Counted from the first letter of the stretch, positions 41,058 to 50,465 are shown. The stretch: 64,000 nt of DNA from Gulosibacter macacae (GCF_003865375.1 NZ_RQVS01000009.1:1-64000), one strand, 5' to 3'. The notes: generated from the letters alone by a model not told the origin. Program-made: numbers and translations.

Positions 41058-42761
41058 GTGTCGGCCGCTGAAGGCACCCGCCGAGTCAGTGACCTCGTTG
41101 CCGAGGTGCTCGCTCGACTTGGCGTGGGCCATGTGTTTGGTGTCGTCGGCAGTGGCAACTTTCACGTCACGAATGCCCTGATTGCCGCTGGCGTGCCGTT
41201 CACCGCGGCACGCCACGAGGGCGGCGCGGCGACGATGGCCGATGCGTATGCGCGGCAATCGGGCCGGCTCGGAGTGGTCACGACCCACCAGGGCTGCGGC
41301 TTCACGAACGCGCTCACCGGCATCGGGGAGGCGGCGAAGAGTCGCACGCCGATGCTCGTGCTCACGGCCGACACGCAAGCGGCGGCCATTCGGTCGAACT
41401 TCCGCATTGATCAGGATGCTGCGGCGCGCTCCGTGGGCGCCGTGGCCGAACGCTTGCACTCGCCGGGCTCTGCGGTGGCTGACACCGTGCGCGCCTGGCG
41501 CACCGCGATGCGTGAGCGACGCACGGTGGTGTTCAGCCTGCCGCTCGATGTGCAGGCGGCGCAGGTCACGGCAGATGTGTGGGATGCGGCGCTCGCGAGT
41601 GTGGCGCCGATCAGCGAGGCCGCACCCGTGCGCCCGACTGCCGAGGCGACGGCACAGCTTGCCGACGAATTGCTTGCGGCAAAGCGACCGGTATTTGTTG
41701 CCGGTCGCGGGGCGAAACACGCGGGCCCGGAGCTGCGGATGCTTGCCCAGCAGGTCGGCGCCCTCGTCGCCGAGGGGGCAGTCGTGAAGGGCTTGTTTAC
41801 CGACGACCCGGCAAATCTCGGCATCTCGGGCGGGTTCTCGTCGCCGACGACGGCCGAGCTCATCGCGGGCGCTGACCTCATCGTTGGCTGGGGTTGCGCG
41901 ATGAACACGTGGACGATGCGCCACGGCATGCTCGTCAGTGCCGACGCCCGCGTCGTGCAGATTGACCACGAGGATGCTGCACTCGGTGCCACTCGCCCCA
42001 TCGATCTCGGGGTGCTCGGCGACACCGCGCTCACTGCTGCCGAGGTGCTCGGTGTGGTGCGCGAGCGGCAGGCCGAACCTCGGGTGGGGTACCGCAGTGA
42101 CGAGGTGCTTGACCGCATCCGAGTTTCGAGCCGCTGGGCGGATGTCGCAACGCCCGATCTCTCAACCGACTCGGCCATTGATCCGCGCGAGATTTCAAAG
42201 CTCGTCAACGCGGCGCTCCCGGCCGAACGCGTGGTGAGCATCGACTCGGGCAACTTCATGGGCTACCCGAGCCAATACCTCGATGTGCCGGATGCCGACG
42301 GCTTCTGTTTCACCCAGGCGTTTCAGGCAATTGGGCTGGGGCTCGGCACCGCGATTGGGGCGGCGATTGCGCAGCCGCACCGACTTCCGGTGCTCGGCAC
42401 AGGTGATGGTGGCTTCCTCATGGGAATCAGTGAGCTGGAGACTGCGGTGCGCCAGCGCATCCCGCTCATCGTGCTCGTCTACAACGACGCCGCCTACGGG
42501 GCTGAAGTGCATCACTTCCGCGACGGTGACGCCGAGGTCGCGGTGGATTCGGTCGTCTTCCCCGACACCGATATCGCGGCGATCGCGCGTGGCTTTGGTG
42601 CCGAGGGGTTGACCGTGCGCACGGCCGGTGACTTCGCGGCGGTGCGCGCGGCCATCGCGCAGCGCGCGCCGGGGGAACCCGGTGTGCCCTTGGTGATCGA
42701 CGCGAAGATCGCCTCCGACGGCGGCGCCTGGTGGCTCGCCGAAGCCTTCAAAGGCCACTAA
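41058..42761 (+). CDS. thiamine-diphosphate-dependent enzyme (acetolactate synthase/decarboxylase-like)
   Basis: A 567-residue protein with the three ThDP-enzyme domains. The N-terminal PYR domain has HVFGVVGSGNFHVTNAL with catalytic Glu in RHEGGAATMADAYAR. The C-terminal PP domain has the GDGGFLMGISELETA...YNDAAYG cofactor motif. It is not a canonical IlvB, as no small subunit is near, and more likely decarboxylates a 2-oxo acid. GTG 41058 follows the cyclase stop by 2 bp, so it is cotranscribed. Substrate unknown. Confidence 0.82.
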   Translation: MSAAEGTRRVSDLVAEVLARLGVGHVFGVVGSGNFHVTNALIAAGVPFTAARHEGGAATMADAYARQSGRLGVVTTHQGCGFTNALTGIGEAAKSRTPMLVLTADTQAAAIRSNFRIDQDAAARSVGAVAERLHSPGSAVADTVRAWRTAMRERRTVVFSLPLDVQAAQVTADVWDAALASVAPISEAAPVRPTAEATAQLADELLAAKRPVFVAGRGAKHAGPELRMLAQQVGALVAEGAVVKGLFTDDPANLGISGGFSSPTTAELIAGADLIVGWGCAMNTWTMRHGMLVSADARVVQIDHEDAALGATRPIDLGVLGDTALTAAEVLGVVRERQAEPRVGYRSDEVLDRIRVSSRWADVATPDLSTDSAIDPREISKLVNAALPAERVVSIDSGNFMGYPSQYLDVPDADGFCFTQAFQAIGLGLGTAIGAAIAQPHRLPVLGTGDGGFLMGISELETAVRQRIPLIVLVYNDAAYGAEVHHFRDGDAEVAVDSVVFPDTDIAAIARGFGAEGLTVRTAGDFAAVRAAIAQRAPGEPGVPLVIDAKIASDGGAWWLAEAFKGH

Positions 42762-42816
42762 CACCAGCCAATGTGCATGTGAATTCATTGTGATGCGGGC
42801 CTCGGCTTCACAAACT

Positions 42817-42839
42817 GTCACATGACGTCATGTTGTGAC
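42817..42839. promoter_or_regulatory. palindrome upstream of metF-metE
   Basis: GTCACA and TGTGAC flank a perfect 14-bp palindrome ACATGACGTCATGT (42820-42833) offset in the centre. It lies 45 bp before the metF start and 32 bp before its TAGTGT -10 box, overlapping the -35 region. It fits a repressor site for methionine biosynthesis; the regulator is unknown. Confidence 0.5.
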
Positions 42840-42883
42840 GGCGCGACTTCGCGCATCCGGGCCTCGCTCATAGTGTCGTCGCC

Positions 42884-43813
42884 ATGTCCATTCCCTTTTC
42901 GTTCGAGCTGTTCCCGCCGCGCACCGCGCAGGTGGCGGAGCGCATGCCCGACGTCGCGCGTGCGCTTGGAGCGCTCGGGCCCGAGTTCATCTCGGTGACG
43001 TTCGGCGCTGGCGGCTCGTCACGGGATGCATCCCTCGGCGTGCTCGAAATGGTGCGCGACCTCGGTGGCGCGCGCCCGCTCGCGCACCTCACCTGTGTCG
43101 GCTCGTCGTTCGCCGAAGCGGCCGAGGTGATCGCCGAGTTCGTTGACCACGGCATCGTCGACTTCCTCGCATTGCGCGGTGACCCGCCGCAGGGGATGGA
43201 TGAGGCCGACGACTTTCTCGGTGACCTGCGCTCGGCTGCGGAGCTCGCGCAGCTCATCCGCGGCGTACGAATTGCCCGCACACCGTGTGAATTGCAAACC
43301 GTTGGCCCGCGCCTCGATCGCTGGCAGGTGCGCCGCCCGTCAGATGGACTGCTCGCCGTCGCCGCCTACCCGAACGGCCACCCGCAGGCGAAGTCGATCG
43401 AGCAGGACTATGACACGCTGCTCGCCAAGGAAGCGGCCGGTGCGAATCTCGCCATCACCCAGCTCTTCTTCGAAGCCGACGACTACCTCAGCTTCGTTGA
43501 GGGCGCCCGCGCCTATGGCGTCACCATGCCGATCTTGCCGGGCATCATGTCGATCACCTCGATCGCCCGACTCGAGCGCATGGCCGCGCTCGCTGGCGAG
43601 GCCGTGCCCGAGAAATGGCGGCGGGCGCTTGAAGGGTGCCGCTCCGACGGTGCCAGGCGCGAGCTCGGTATCGCGCAAGCCACGGCCATGTGCCACGACC
43701 TCCTCGACGGCGGAGCCCCTGGCCTGCACGTCTACACCCACAACCGCGTCGACGAACCCATCGAACTGCTCTGCCGCGTTGGCGCGGTCGACCGCACCCT
43801 CGTTGCCGCCTGA
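42884..43813 (+). CDS. metF: methylenetetrahydrofolate reductase
   Basis: A 309-residue TIM-barrel flavoprotein that reduces 5,10-methylene-THF to 5-methyl-THF, the methyl donor for MetE encoded next. Motifs: FSFELFPPRT, FISVTFGAGGSSR, ALRGDPPQG, AAYPNGHPQA, ITQLFFEADDY and PGIMSITS. The TAGTGT box ends 7 nt before the ATG (leaderless). metE starts 47 bp downstream. Confidence 0.94.
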   Translation: MSIPFSFELFPPRTAQVAERMPDVARALGALGPEFISVTFGAGGSSRDASLGVLEMVRDLGGARPLAHLTCVGSSFAEAAEVIAEFVDHGIVDFLALRGDPPQGMDEADDFLGDLRSAAELAQLIRGVRIARTPCELQTVGPRLDRWQVRRPSDGLLAVAAYPNGHPQAKSIEQDYDTLLAKEAAGANLAITQLFFEADDYLSFVEGARAYGVTMPILPGIMSITSIARLERMAALAGEAVPEKWRRALEGCRSDGARRELGIAQATAMCHDLLDGGAPGLHVYTHNRVDEPIELLCRVGAVDRTLVAA

Positions 43814-43860
43814 ACCACTCCAGATTTGACCCAGATTTCTTACCAAAGGAGCCCCAAGAA

Positions 43861-46182
43861 ATGACGAACTTCCCCCTCGGTACCGTGCTCGGCTACCCGC
43901 GCATTGGCCGCAATCGCGAACTCAAGCGCGCACTCGAGCGCTACTGGCGTGGCGACCTCGACCGTGCAGGTCTCGACGCGGTGCGCGGCGAGGTGCGGGC
44001 TGCCGCTCGCGAGGCGCTTGCTGAGGCCGGACTCGGTCGCACCGACTCGTCGATTCCCGAGGCTGCTTCGACCTATGACCACGTGCTCGACACCCTCGTC
44101 ACCGTTGGCGCACTGCCCGCCCGCTTCGCCGACCTCACCGATGGTGAAAGCGATGTCGACCTCGACGCCGCCTTCGTGCTCGCCCGCGGCGACGCCAGCC
44201 ACACCGCGCTCGAGATGACGAAGTGGTTCGACACGAACTACCACTACCTCGTGCCCGAGATCTCGGCGACGACGACCTTCCGCTACGCGAACCGTTCGCG
44301 CGCCGACGAGGCGCGCGAAGCGGCCGCCGCCGGGTTTACCACCCGCCCGACCATCGTGGGCCCGGTCACCTTCCTCGCCCTCGCCAAGGCCGCCGATGAC
44401 GCCGAAGCCGGCTTCTCGCCGCTGCAGCGCCTCGACGACCTCCTCCCCGTCTACCTCGAGGTGCTCGCCGACCTGCGCGCCGCCGGTGCCGAGTGGGTGC
44501 AGCTTGACGAGTCGGCCCTCGTCGCCGAGACGCTCGACGCCTCGCCAGCCGAACTCGCCGAGGCGGCCGCGCGTGCCTACGCTGCGCTTGCCGGTGCATC
44601 CGAGCGCCCGCAGCTGTTCGTGGCAACCAGCTACGCCGCCCTCCCCGATGCCGCCTACCGTGCGCTCGCTGGTGCCGGTGTTGAGGCAATCGGCTTCGAC
44701 CTCGTCAACGGTGTCGCGCCCGCCGCGATCGCCGAGTTCCCGGCCGTGCAGCACGTTGCCGGTGTGATCAACGGTCACAACATTTGGCGCGGCGACCTCG
44801 AAGCCGCCCTCGCGAAGCTCGAGGAACTGCGCGCCACTGGCGCCAAGGTGAGCGCCTCGACCTCGACCTCGCTCTTCCACCTGCCCCACACCCTCGACGA
44901 TGAAGGCGCGCTCGACGCGGGTCTGCGCTCGTGGCTCGCATTCGCGAATGAGAAGGCCGGTCAGGTCGTCGTGCTCGCTCGCGCACTGAACGAGGGCCGG
45001 GATGAAGTGGCCGCCGAACTCGAGGCCGCGAGCGCCGCGCTCGCCCAGCGTGCCGAGGCAACCGGCGTGCGCGTGCCCGCAGTGCGCGAGCGTGTCGCAT
45101 CCCTCACCGCCGCCGACCTCGCCCGCGCGCCCTTTGCCGAGCGCGAGGTGGCACAAGAACAGGCCCTCGGCCTCCCCGCCCTGCCGACGACGACCATCGG
45201 GTCGTTCCCGCAGACCGGCGAGATTCGCCGTGCGCGCCAGGCCTTCAACAAGGGCGAGATTGACGAGGCCGCCTACGAGGGCTTCCTGCGTGACGAGATC
45301 AAGCGAGTCGTTGACCTGCAGCTCGAACTCGGCCTCGACGTGCTCGTGCACGGTGAGCCCGAGCGCAACGACATGGTGCAGTACTTCGCCGAGAACCTCG
45401 ACGGGTTTGCGACGACCGCGAACGGCTGGGTGCAGTCGTACGGTTCACGCTGTACGCGCCCGTCGATCCTCTGGGGCGACGTGTCGCGCCCGGCACCCAT
45501 CACGGTGCGCTGGGCTGAGTACGCCCAGTCGCTCGCTTCGCAGCCGGTCAAGGGCATGCTCACTGGTCCCGTGACCATCCTCGCGTGGTCGTTCGTGCGC
45601 GATGACCAGCCGCTTGGCGACACCGCCTTCCAGGTGGGCCTCGCGCTGCGCGATGAGGTTGCCGACCTCGAGGCTGCGGGCATCCAGATCATTCAGGTCG
45701 ACGAGCCGGCGCTGCGGGAGCTCTTGCCCCTCGAGCGTGCGCGTCACGCTGACTACCTCAAGTGGTCGGTCGATTCGTTCCGTCTTTCGACCGCGGTGGC
45801 GAAGCCTGAAACGCAGATCCACACGCACCTGTGCTACTCGGAGTTCGGCGAAATCATCGAGGCCATTGATGGCCTGGATGCAGATGTCACCTCGATCGAG
45901 GCGGCTCGCTCGCGCATGGAGGTCGTCGGCGACCTCGAGGCGCACGGCTACCCGCGCGGTATTGGCCCGGGCGTCTGGGACATCCACTCGCCGCGCGTGC
46001 CCTCGGAGGCTGAGGTTGTGGAGCTCGTGGAGATCGCCGAGCGTTCGATTCCGGCTCGCCACCTCTGGATCAACCCCGACTGTGGCCTCAAGACCCGCGG
46101 CTACGACGAGACCGTGGCGTCGCTGCGCCACATGGTTGCCGCCGCGACCCAGGCGCGCGAGGCGCTGAGCGCCAAACAGTAG
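43861..46182 (+). CDS. metE: cobalamin-independent methionine synthase MetE
   Basis: A 773-residue enzyme transferring methyl from 5-methyl-THF(Glu)n to homocysteine. Tandem barrels are present: N-terminal LGYPRIGRNRELKRALE and C-terminal TTIGSFPQTGEIRRAR, HGEPERNDMVQYFAE, zinc-site HTHLCYSEF and INPDCGLKTR. AAAGGAG precedes ATG 43861; the frame is open upstream inside metF but the family start is here. With metF it forms a methionine operon. No cobalamin riboswitch is seen in the 47-bp gap. Confidence 0.96.
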   Translation: MTNFPLGTVLGYPRIGRNRELKRALERYWRGDLDRAGLDAVRGEVRAAAREALAEAGLGRTDSSIPEAASTYDHVLDTLVTVGALPARFADLTDGESDVDLDAAFVLARGDASHTALEMTKWFDTNYHYLVPEISATTTFRYANRSRADEAREAAAAGFTTRPTIVGPVTFLALAKAADDAEAGFSPLQRLDDLLPVYLEVLADLRAAGAEWVQLDESALVAETLDASPAELAEAAARAYAALAGASERPQLFVATSYAALPDAAYRALAGAGVEAIGFDLVNGVAPAAIAEFPAVQHVAGVINGHNIWRGDLEAALAKLEELRATGAKVSASTSTSLFHLPHTLDDEGALDAGLRSWLAFANEKAGQVVVLARALNEGRDEVAAELEAASAALAQRAEATGVRVPAVRERVASLTAADLARAPFAEREVAQEQALGLPALPTTTIGSFPQTGEIRRARQAFNKGEIDEAAYEGFLRDEIKRVVDLQLELGLDVLVHGEPERNDMVQYFAENLDGFATTANGWVQSYGSRCTRPSILWGDVSRPAPITVRWAEYAQSLASQPVKGMLTGPVTILAWSFVRDDQPLGDTAFQVGLALRDEVADLEAAGIQIIQVDEPALRELLPLERARHADYLKWSVDSFRLSTAVAKPETQIHTHLCYSEFGEIIEAIDGLDADVTSIEAARSRMEVVGDLEAHGYPRGIGPGVWDIHSPRVPSEAEVVELVEIAERSIPARHLWINPDCGLKTRGYDETVASLRHMVAAATQAREALSAKQ

Positions 46183-46189
46183 GTCAAGC

Positions 46190-46272
46190 GCAACTGGCAA
46201 GTGGCCCACTCATGACGAACTGGCCCACCCATTGGTGGGGGAGTAAGTCACGAGAGGGCCACTTGTGGCTCA
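46190..46272. repeat. palindromic repeat A, copy 1 (metE 3' side)
   Basis: Outer arms AAGTGGCCC (46199-46207) and GGGCCACTT (46256-46264) enclose an inner hairpin CCCACC-CATT-GGTGGG. Copies occur at 50930-50990, 52074-52140 and 52266-52345. It lies between metE and the convergent ankyrin gene and may terminate both. Confidence 0.7.
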
Positions 46273-46285
46273 ACTAGGGCCTGAG

Positions 46286-46693
46286 CTAGGCGAGCATGCC
46301 CTCAAACTCGGTCCAGCCGAACATGGCGGCGGTGGCGCGGGCGGTGGGCTGGCCCGCATCGGGGTCGGCACCGGCGGCGAGCAGGATGCGTACGGATTCC
46401 GCATCCTGCTTGAACACCGCGCAAGTGAGTGCACGCTGACCGCGATCGTTCTCCGCCTCAACGTCGGCACCGCGGTCAACGAGGAGCCGCACCGCCGCCG
46501 GCGCCATGTTGTAGGCAGCGAGAATCAGGAAAGTGTCGCCGTTGGCATTGCGCATATCGATTGGTGCCCCGGCATCGAGGTAGGCGGTAAGTTCCGCGAC
46601 CTTCCCCTGCCTGGCGTAGTCGAACAGCCGATTCGCAAGTTCAATGGTCTCCTCAGAGGGTCCCGGAGCTTGCCCGACCGCATCCTCGCTCAC
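46286..46693 (-). CDS. ankyrin-repeat protein
   Basis: A 135-residue protein made of about three ankyrin repeats (NGDTFLILAAYNMAPAAVRLLVDRGADV; RGQRALTCAVFKQDAESVRILLAAGADP) capped by a helix. It is cytoplasmic, with no signal, and binding partner unknown. The GTG start (46691-46693) overlaps the gnd stop (GTGA), so it is translated after gnd from one mRNA. Confidence 0.85.
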   Translation of the reverse strand: MSEDAVGQAPGPSEETIELANRLFDYARQGKVAELTAYLDAGAPIDMRNANGDTFLILAAYNMAPAAVRLLVDRGADVEAENDRGQRALTCAVFKQDAESVRILLAAGADPDAGQPTARATAAMFGWTEFEGMLA

Positions 46694-48150
46694 GAGCTCA
46701 CCTGCTGTTCGCGGCGGTCACCCGACCAATCCGTGTGGAACTTACCCGCGCGGTCAACACGGCCATAGGTGTGCGCGCCAAAAAAGTCACGCTGGCCCTG
46801 CACGAGGGCGGCCGGCAGTCGGTCGCTCGCGAGCGAGTCGTAGTAGGCGAGCGAGGCACCGAACACCGGCGCGGGCACGCCCGAAAGCGCTGCGGTGGCA
46901 ACAATGCGGCGCCACGCATCCACGCCCTTCGCGACCTCAGCCGCGAAGTACGGGTCGGCAATGAGCGAGTCGAGCTCGGGCGCACGGTCATACGCCTCGG
47001 CAATGCGGTTGAGGAAGCGGGCACGAATGATGCAGCCAGCACGCCAGATCTTCGCAACGGCGCCCGGGTTGATTGCCCAGTTGTACTCCTCGGCGCCAGC
47101 GAGGATGAGGTCGAAGCCCTGCGCGTAGGCGATCACCTTCGAGGCGTAGAGCGCCTGGCGCACGTCTTCAACGAACGACGCTGACACCGGGGCGGCCTCG
47201 GGCTTCGCGGTGATCGTCTCGCGCACGGCCTGGCGCTGCGAGGTGCGGCCCGAAACACCACGGGCGAAGACAGCCTCGGCGATGCCCGACACCGGCACCC
47301 CGAGCGAGAGCGCGGTCTGCACAGTCCAGGTGCCGGTGCCCTTCATGCCAGCCTCGTCGACGATGAGGTCGACGATCGGCTTCTCGGTTTCGGCGTCGAT
47401 GTGGCGGAGCACCTCTGCGGTGATTTCGATGAGGTACGACTCGAGGTCGCCCTTGTTCCACTCGGCAAAAACATCGGCGATCTGGGCCGGCTCGAGGCCG
47501 CCGAGGCGGCGCAACAGGTCGTAGGCCTCGGCGATGAGCTGCATATCGGCGTATTCAATGCCGTTGTGCACCATCTTCACGAAGTGGCCCGCGCCGTCGG
47601 TGCCGACGTGGGTGACGCAGGGGCTGCCGTCTTCGGGTGCGCGGGCGGCAATCGACTCGAGGATGGGGCCAAGGGTTTCATACGACTCGGCCGGCCCGCC
47701 AGGCATGATCGAGGGGCCATTGAGCGCGCCCTCTTCCCCGCCGGAAATACCCGCACCGACGAAGTGGAGTCCGCGCTCACGCACGGCAGCCTCACGGCGG
47801 ATGGTGTCGGTGTAGAGCGCATTGCCGCCGTCAACGATGATGTCGCCGGGCTCGAACGCCTCGCAGAGCTGGTCGATGACCGCGTCGGTACCGGCGCCGG
47901 CCTGCACCATGATGATCGCGGTGCGCGGACGCTGGAGCGACGCGGCAAAGTCTTCGATCGTGGCTGCGGGCACAAAGCCTGCCTCGGGATGCGCTTCGAC
48001 GAGTTGCGTCGTGCGCTCGGGCGAGCGGTTGTAGACGGCAACGGTGTTGCCCTCGCGCGAGGCGAGATTGCGGGCCAGGTTGGAGCCCATCACAGCCAGG
48101 CCCACCACCCCAATGTTTGCGGTGGCGCTTGCGGGAGAAGTTTCGGACAT
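46690..48150 (-). CDS. gnd: 6-phosphogluconate dehydrogenase, decarboxylating
   Basis: A 486-residue pentose-phosphate enzyme giving ribulose-5-phosphate, CO2 and NADPH. Motifs: GLAVMGSNLARNLA (NADP-binding), GISGGEEGALNGPSIMPGG (catalytic region), KGTGTW-type helix and the C-terminal RDFFGAHTYGR. Start ATG 48148-48150 follows GAAAGGGCAAGG; the frame continues upstream antisense to the next gene, which I reject. The ankyrin gene overlaps its stop. Confidence 0.95.
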   Translation of the reverse strand: MSETSPASATANIGVVGLAVMGSNLARNLASREGNTVAVYNRSPERTTQLVEAHPEAGFVPAATIEDFAASLQRPRTAIIMVQAGAGTDAVIDQLCEAFEPGDIIVDGGNALYTDTIRREAAVRERGLHFVGAGISGGEEGALNGPSIMPGGPAESYETLGPILESIAARAPEDGSPCVTHVGTDGAGHFVKMVHNGIEYADMQLIAEAYDLLRRLGGLEPAQIADVFAEWNKGDLESYLIEITAEVLRHIDAETEKPIVDLIVDEAGMKGTGTWTVQTALSLGVPVSGIAEAVFARGVSGRTSQRQAVRETITAKPEAAPVSASFVEDVRQALYASKVIAYAQGFDLILAGAEEYNWAINPGAVAKIWRAGCIIRARFLNRIAEAYDRAPELDSLIADPYFAAEVAKGVDAWRRIVATAALSGVPAPVFGASLAYYDSLASDRLPAALVQGQRDFFGAHTYGRVDRAGKFHTDWSGDRREQQVSS

Positions 48151-48249
48151 GCCTTGCCCTTTCGACGGCGACGACTTGCACTTCATTATTCCCGGCTTCG
48201 GTTGCCGCAGTGTCGTTACGCTCGAAGCACCGCCGAGAAGGGATGCCCC

Positions 48250-49119
48250 ATGAACGACCAGCGCGATCCGTACGCTTCGGAACCAGCTGCCACGCAGGCA
48301 TACGACCAGCACCAATTCACGCAGGCGCAGCTGTCGCGTTCGGGCGCCGAGCAACACGCGACCGACGAACTCGAGTTCACGCGGCCGCTCTCTGATCTCC
48401 CGGCCGAACGGCGTAGTTACGACCGCGGCTTTGACCGTAGCGCTGAAGAACCGACGCAGCGGCTCGCAGCACCAGTCCCGGAGCCGCAGCGCGAGGAAAC
48501 GCACCGCGAAGCATCGCACCGCGACGTAGCGACCGCGAGCTACGCATCCACCCCAGCACCGCTGCCCACAGGCTACGGCCAGGAGCAAATGCAGGTCGAC
48601 CGACTCGGGCTCGCCGGCGAATCCGCCTCGCTCGTCGGCGTGCTGCAGCAGACCCCGCGCGGCCCGAGCGGCGGTGCGCGGGCAGGTGCGCTCATCGTGA
48701 GCCTCTGCATCGCGGCCCTGTTCGGCATCCTCGCCTGGGACATTTCACGCGGGAGCGAAGCGATCATCATGCCCGGTATCGCAACCGTGACCGACAACCC
48801 CACCGCCACCTTCTTCGGTGTGGTCGGGGTGTGCGCGCTCCTGCTGTTCTTCCTCGGCCTCACCGTTGGTTGGTCGGGACTCGGCGTCGGCGTCGTCGGG
48901 CTTCTCGCCCTCATTGGTGGCGGAATCATGGTGGCGATCACGGCATTCCGTGACAGCGACTCGTTGCTGAGTAACCTCAGCCAACTCGGCGCCACAGTCG
49001 GTTGGTTGAGCCTCGCGCTCCTCGGCGCGCTCTTGCTCGCTGTCGGCATCGGTGCGCACTTCACCCGTCGCGGCGGCTTCAAGTCAGCCCAGCGCATTGC
49101 CGAGAGTTTTCAGCGCTAG
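48250..49119 (+). CDS. membrane protein with long disordered N-terminus
   Basis: A 289-residue protein of unknown function. The first 145 residues are hydrophilic, rich in Glu, Gln, Ala and Pro, and probably disordered and cytoplasmic. Four hydrophobic helices follow (about 150-275: ALIVSLCIAALFGILAW, VGVCALLLFFLGLTV, GVVGLLALIGGGIMVAI, LSLALLGALLLAVGI). The tail is short. ATG 48250 follows AAGGGA. It resembles actinobacterial DUF-type membrane proteins; no partner can be named. Confidence 0.75.
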   Translation: MNDQRDPYASEPAATQAYDQHQFTQAQLSRSGAEQHATDELEFTRPLSDLPAERRSYDRGFDRSAEEPTQRLAAPVPEPQREETHREASHRDVATASYASTPAPLPTGYGQEQMQVDRLGLAGESASLVGVLQQTPRGPSGGARAGALIVSLCIAALFGILAWDISRGSEAIIMPGIATVTDNPTATFFGVVGVCALLLFFLGLTVGWSGLGVGVVGLLALIGGGIMVAITAFRDSDSLLSNLSQLGATVGWLSLALLGALLLAVGIGAHFTRRGGFKSAQRIAESFQR

Positions 49120-49257
49120 TCCCCAGCGCCGCATCCATGTAAACTAGGGGACTGTACTTCGGCGAGGGGCCTCCAGAGCCCGTGATCGACGCGGTCGGGA
49201 TGATCCCTTTCGGGTTCTCGCGCGCGCTCGACGCCGTGCCACGAAAGGAACCCCACT

Positions 49258-49869
49258 ATGGCTGAGCTCGACAACAAGCTCGACGCAACTGTCCGCACCT
49301 CGTTCGGTAAGGGTGCGGCTCGCAAGATCCGTGCTGCTGGCGAGATCCCCGCCGTGATCTACGGTCACGGCACCGACCCCAAGCACATCAACCTGCCGGG
49401 TCACCAGACCATGCTGCTCCTGCGCAAGGCGAATGCCCTGCTCGAGCTCAACATTGAGGGCGACGAGCAGCTCGCACTCGTGAAGGACGTGCAGCGCGAC
49501 CCGGTTCGCCAGATCATCGAGCACGTTGACCTCATCCTCGTTCGCAAGGGCGAGCGCGTTGAGGTTGAGGTTCCGGTGCACGTGGTCGGCGAGTCGTTCT
49601 CGGGCACCATCGTGCTCCAAGACGCATCGACCGTGCTCGTCTCGGCCGAGGCGACCCACATCCCCGAGAACATCGAGGTCAACGTCGAAGGCCTCCAGGA
49701 CGGCACCACCATCCTCGCCACCGACCTTGAGCTGCCCAAGGGCACCAAGCTCGTCGACGAAGAGGCCGAGATCGTCATCCTCACCGTCACCGAGCCGCAG
49801 GAAGCGCCGGAGCCGGAGGAAGACGCCGAGGCTACCGCTGACGCTCCTGCCGAAGAGGACGCTGAGTAG
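49258..49869 (+). CDS. rplY: 50S ribosomal protein bL25 (CTC form)
   Basis: A 203-residue long-form bL25/general stress protein Ctc. The N-terminal 5S-rRNA-binding domain has GKGAARKIRAAGEIPAVIYGHG; the C-terminal TL5-type beta domain runs to about 180, with an acidic Glu/Ala tail. GAAAGGAA precedes the ATG, and a TAAACT -10 box is at 49140-49145. pth follows 6 bp downstream, a standard pair. Confidence 0.95.
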   Translation: MAELDNKLDATVRTSFGKGAARKIRAAGEIPAVIYGHGTDPKHINLPGHQTMLLLRKANALLELNIEGDEQLALVKDVQRDPVRQIIEHVDLILVRKGERVEVEVPVHVVGESFSGTIVLQDASTVLVSAEATHIPENIEVNVEGLQDGTTILATDLELPKGTKLVDEEAEIVILTVTEPQEAPEPEEDAEATADAPAEEDAE

Positions 49870-49875
49870 GCACTC

Positions 49876-50463
49876 ATGGCAAACGACGTGTGGCTGGTCG
49901 TCGGTCTCGGGAACCCCGGTGACCGGTATTCGACGACCCGCCACAATGTCGGCCAAATGGTTGTCGACGTGCTCGCGACGCGGATGGGGGAGCAGTTTCG
50001 CCGCCATTCGCGCGCGGGTGCCGTCGTCGCCGAAGGACGCCCGGTGCCGGGTGGTCCGAAGCTCGTGTTGGCCAAGTCAACGGGCTATATGAACACCTCG
50101 GGTGGGCCGGTTTCGCAGCTCGCCCAGTACTACGGGGTGCCGAACGAGCAGGTCATCGTCGTGCACGATGAGCTCGATCTGCCGTTCGACACACTCAAGC
50201 TGAAGTCGGGTGGTGGCCACGGCGGCCACAACGGACTTCGCGATATCTCTTCGGCGCTCGGCGGCGGTGACTATGTGCGCGTGCGCGTCGGCATTGGCCG
50301 CCCGCCGGGTCGCCAGGATGCAGCCGACTACGTGCTCAAGCCCTTTGCGAGCGCCGAGCGCGACAACCTCGCGGTGCTGCTTGAAGATGCTGCGGATGCG
50401 GTGGAATCGGTGGTTGCCGAGGGCCTGCTCGCGGCGCAGCAGCGTTTTCACGCGAAGGCCTAG
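49876..50463 (+). CDS. pth: peptidyl-tRNA hydrolase
   Basis: A 195-residue esterase recycling peptidyl-tRNA. Motifs: [19 protein letters not shown] with catalytic His, [23 protein letters not shown] and [12 protein letters not shown]. The gene follows rplY with a 6-bp gap and precedes dtd by 2 bp, so one translation-related transcript is likely. Confidence 0.96.
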   Translation: MANDVWLVVGLGNPGDRYSTTRHNVGQMVVDVLATRMGEQFRRHSRAGAVVAEGRPVPGGPKLVLAKSTGYMNTSGGPVSQLAQYYGVPNEQVIVVHDELDLPFDTLKLKSGGGHGGHNGLRDISSALGGGDYVRVRVGIGRPPGRQDAADYVLKPFASAERDNLAVLLEDAADAVESVVAEGLLAAQQRFHAKA

Positions 50464-50465
50464 TC

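Noticed and set aside
41058-42761. Acetolactate synthase IlvB
   Set aside because: No small subunit or ilv genes nearby and the partner is a cyclase-type hydrolase; only the ThDP superfamily is safe.
43814-43860. Cobalamin or SAM riboswitch before metE
   Set aside because: The gap is only 47 bp and holds just a ribosome site; the region before metF has no conserved riboswitch core that I can recognise.
43840-45351. 503-codon minus-strand frame inside metE
   Set aside because: Shadow of metE codon bias.
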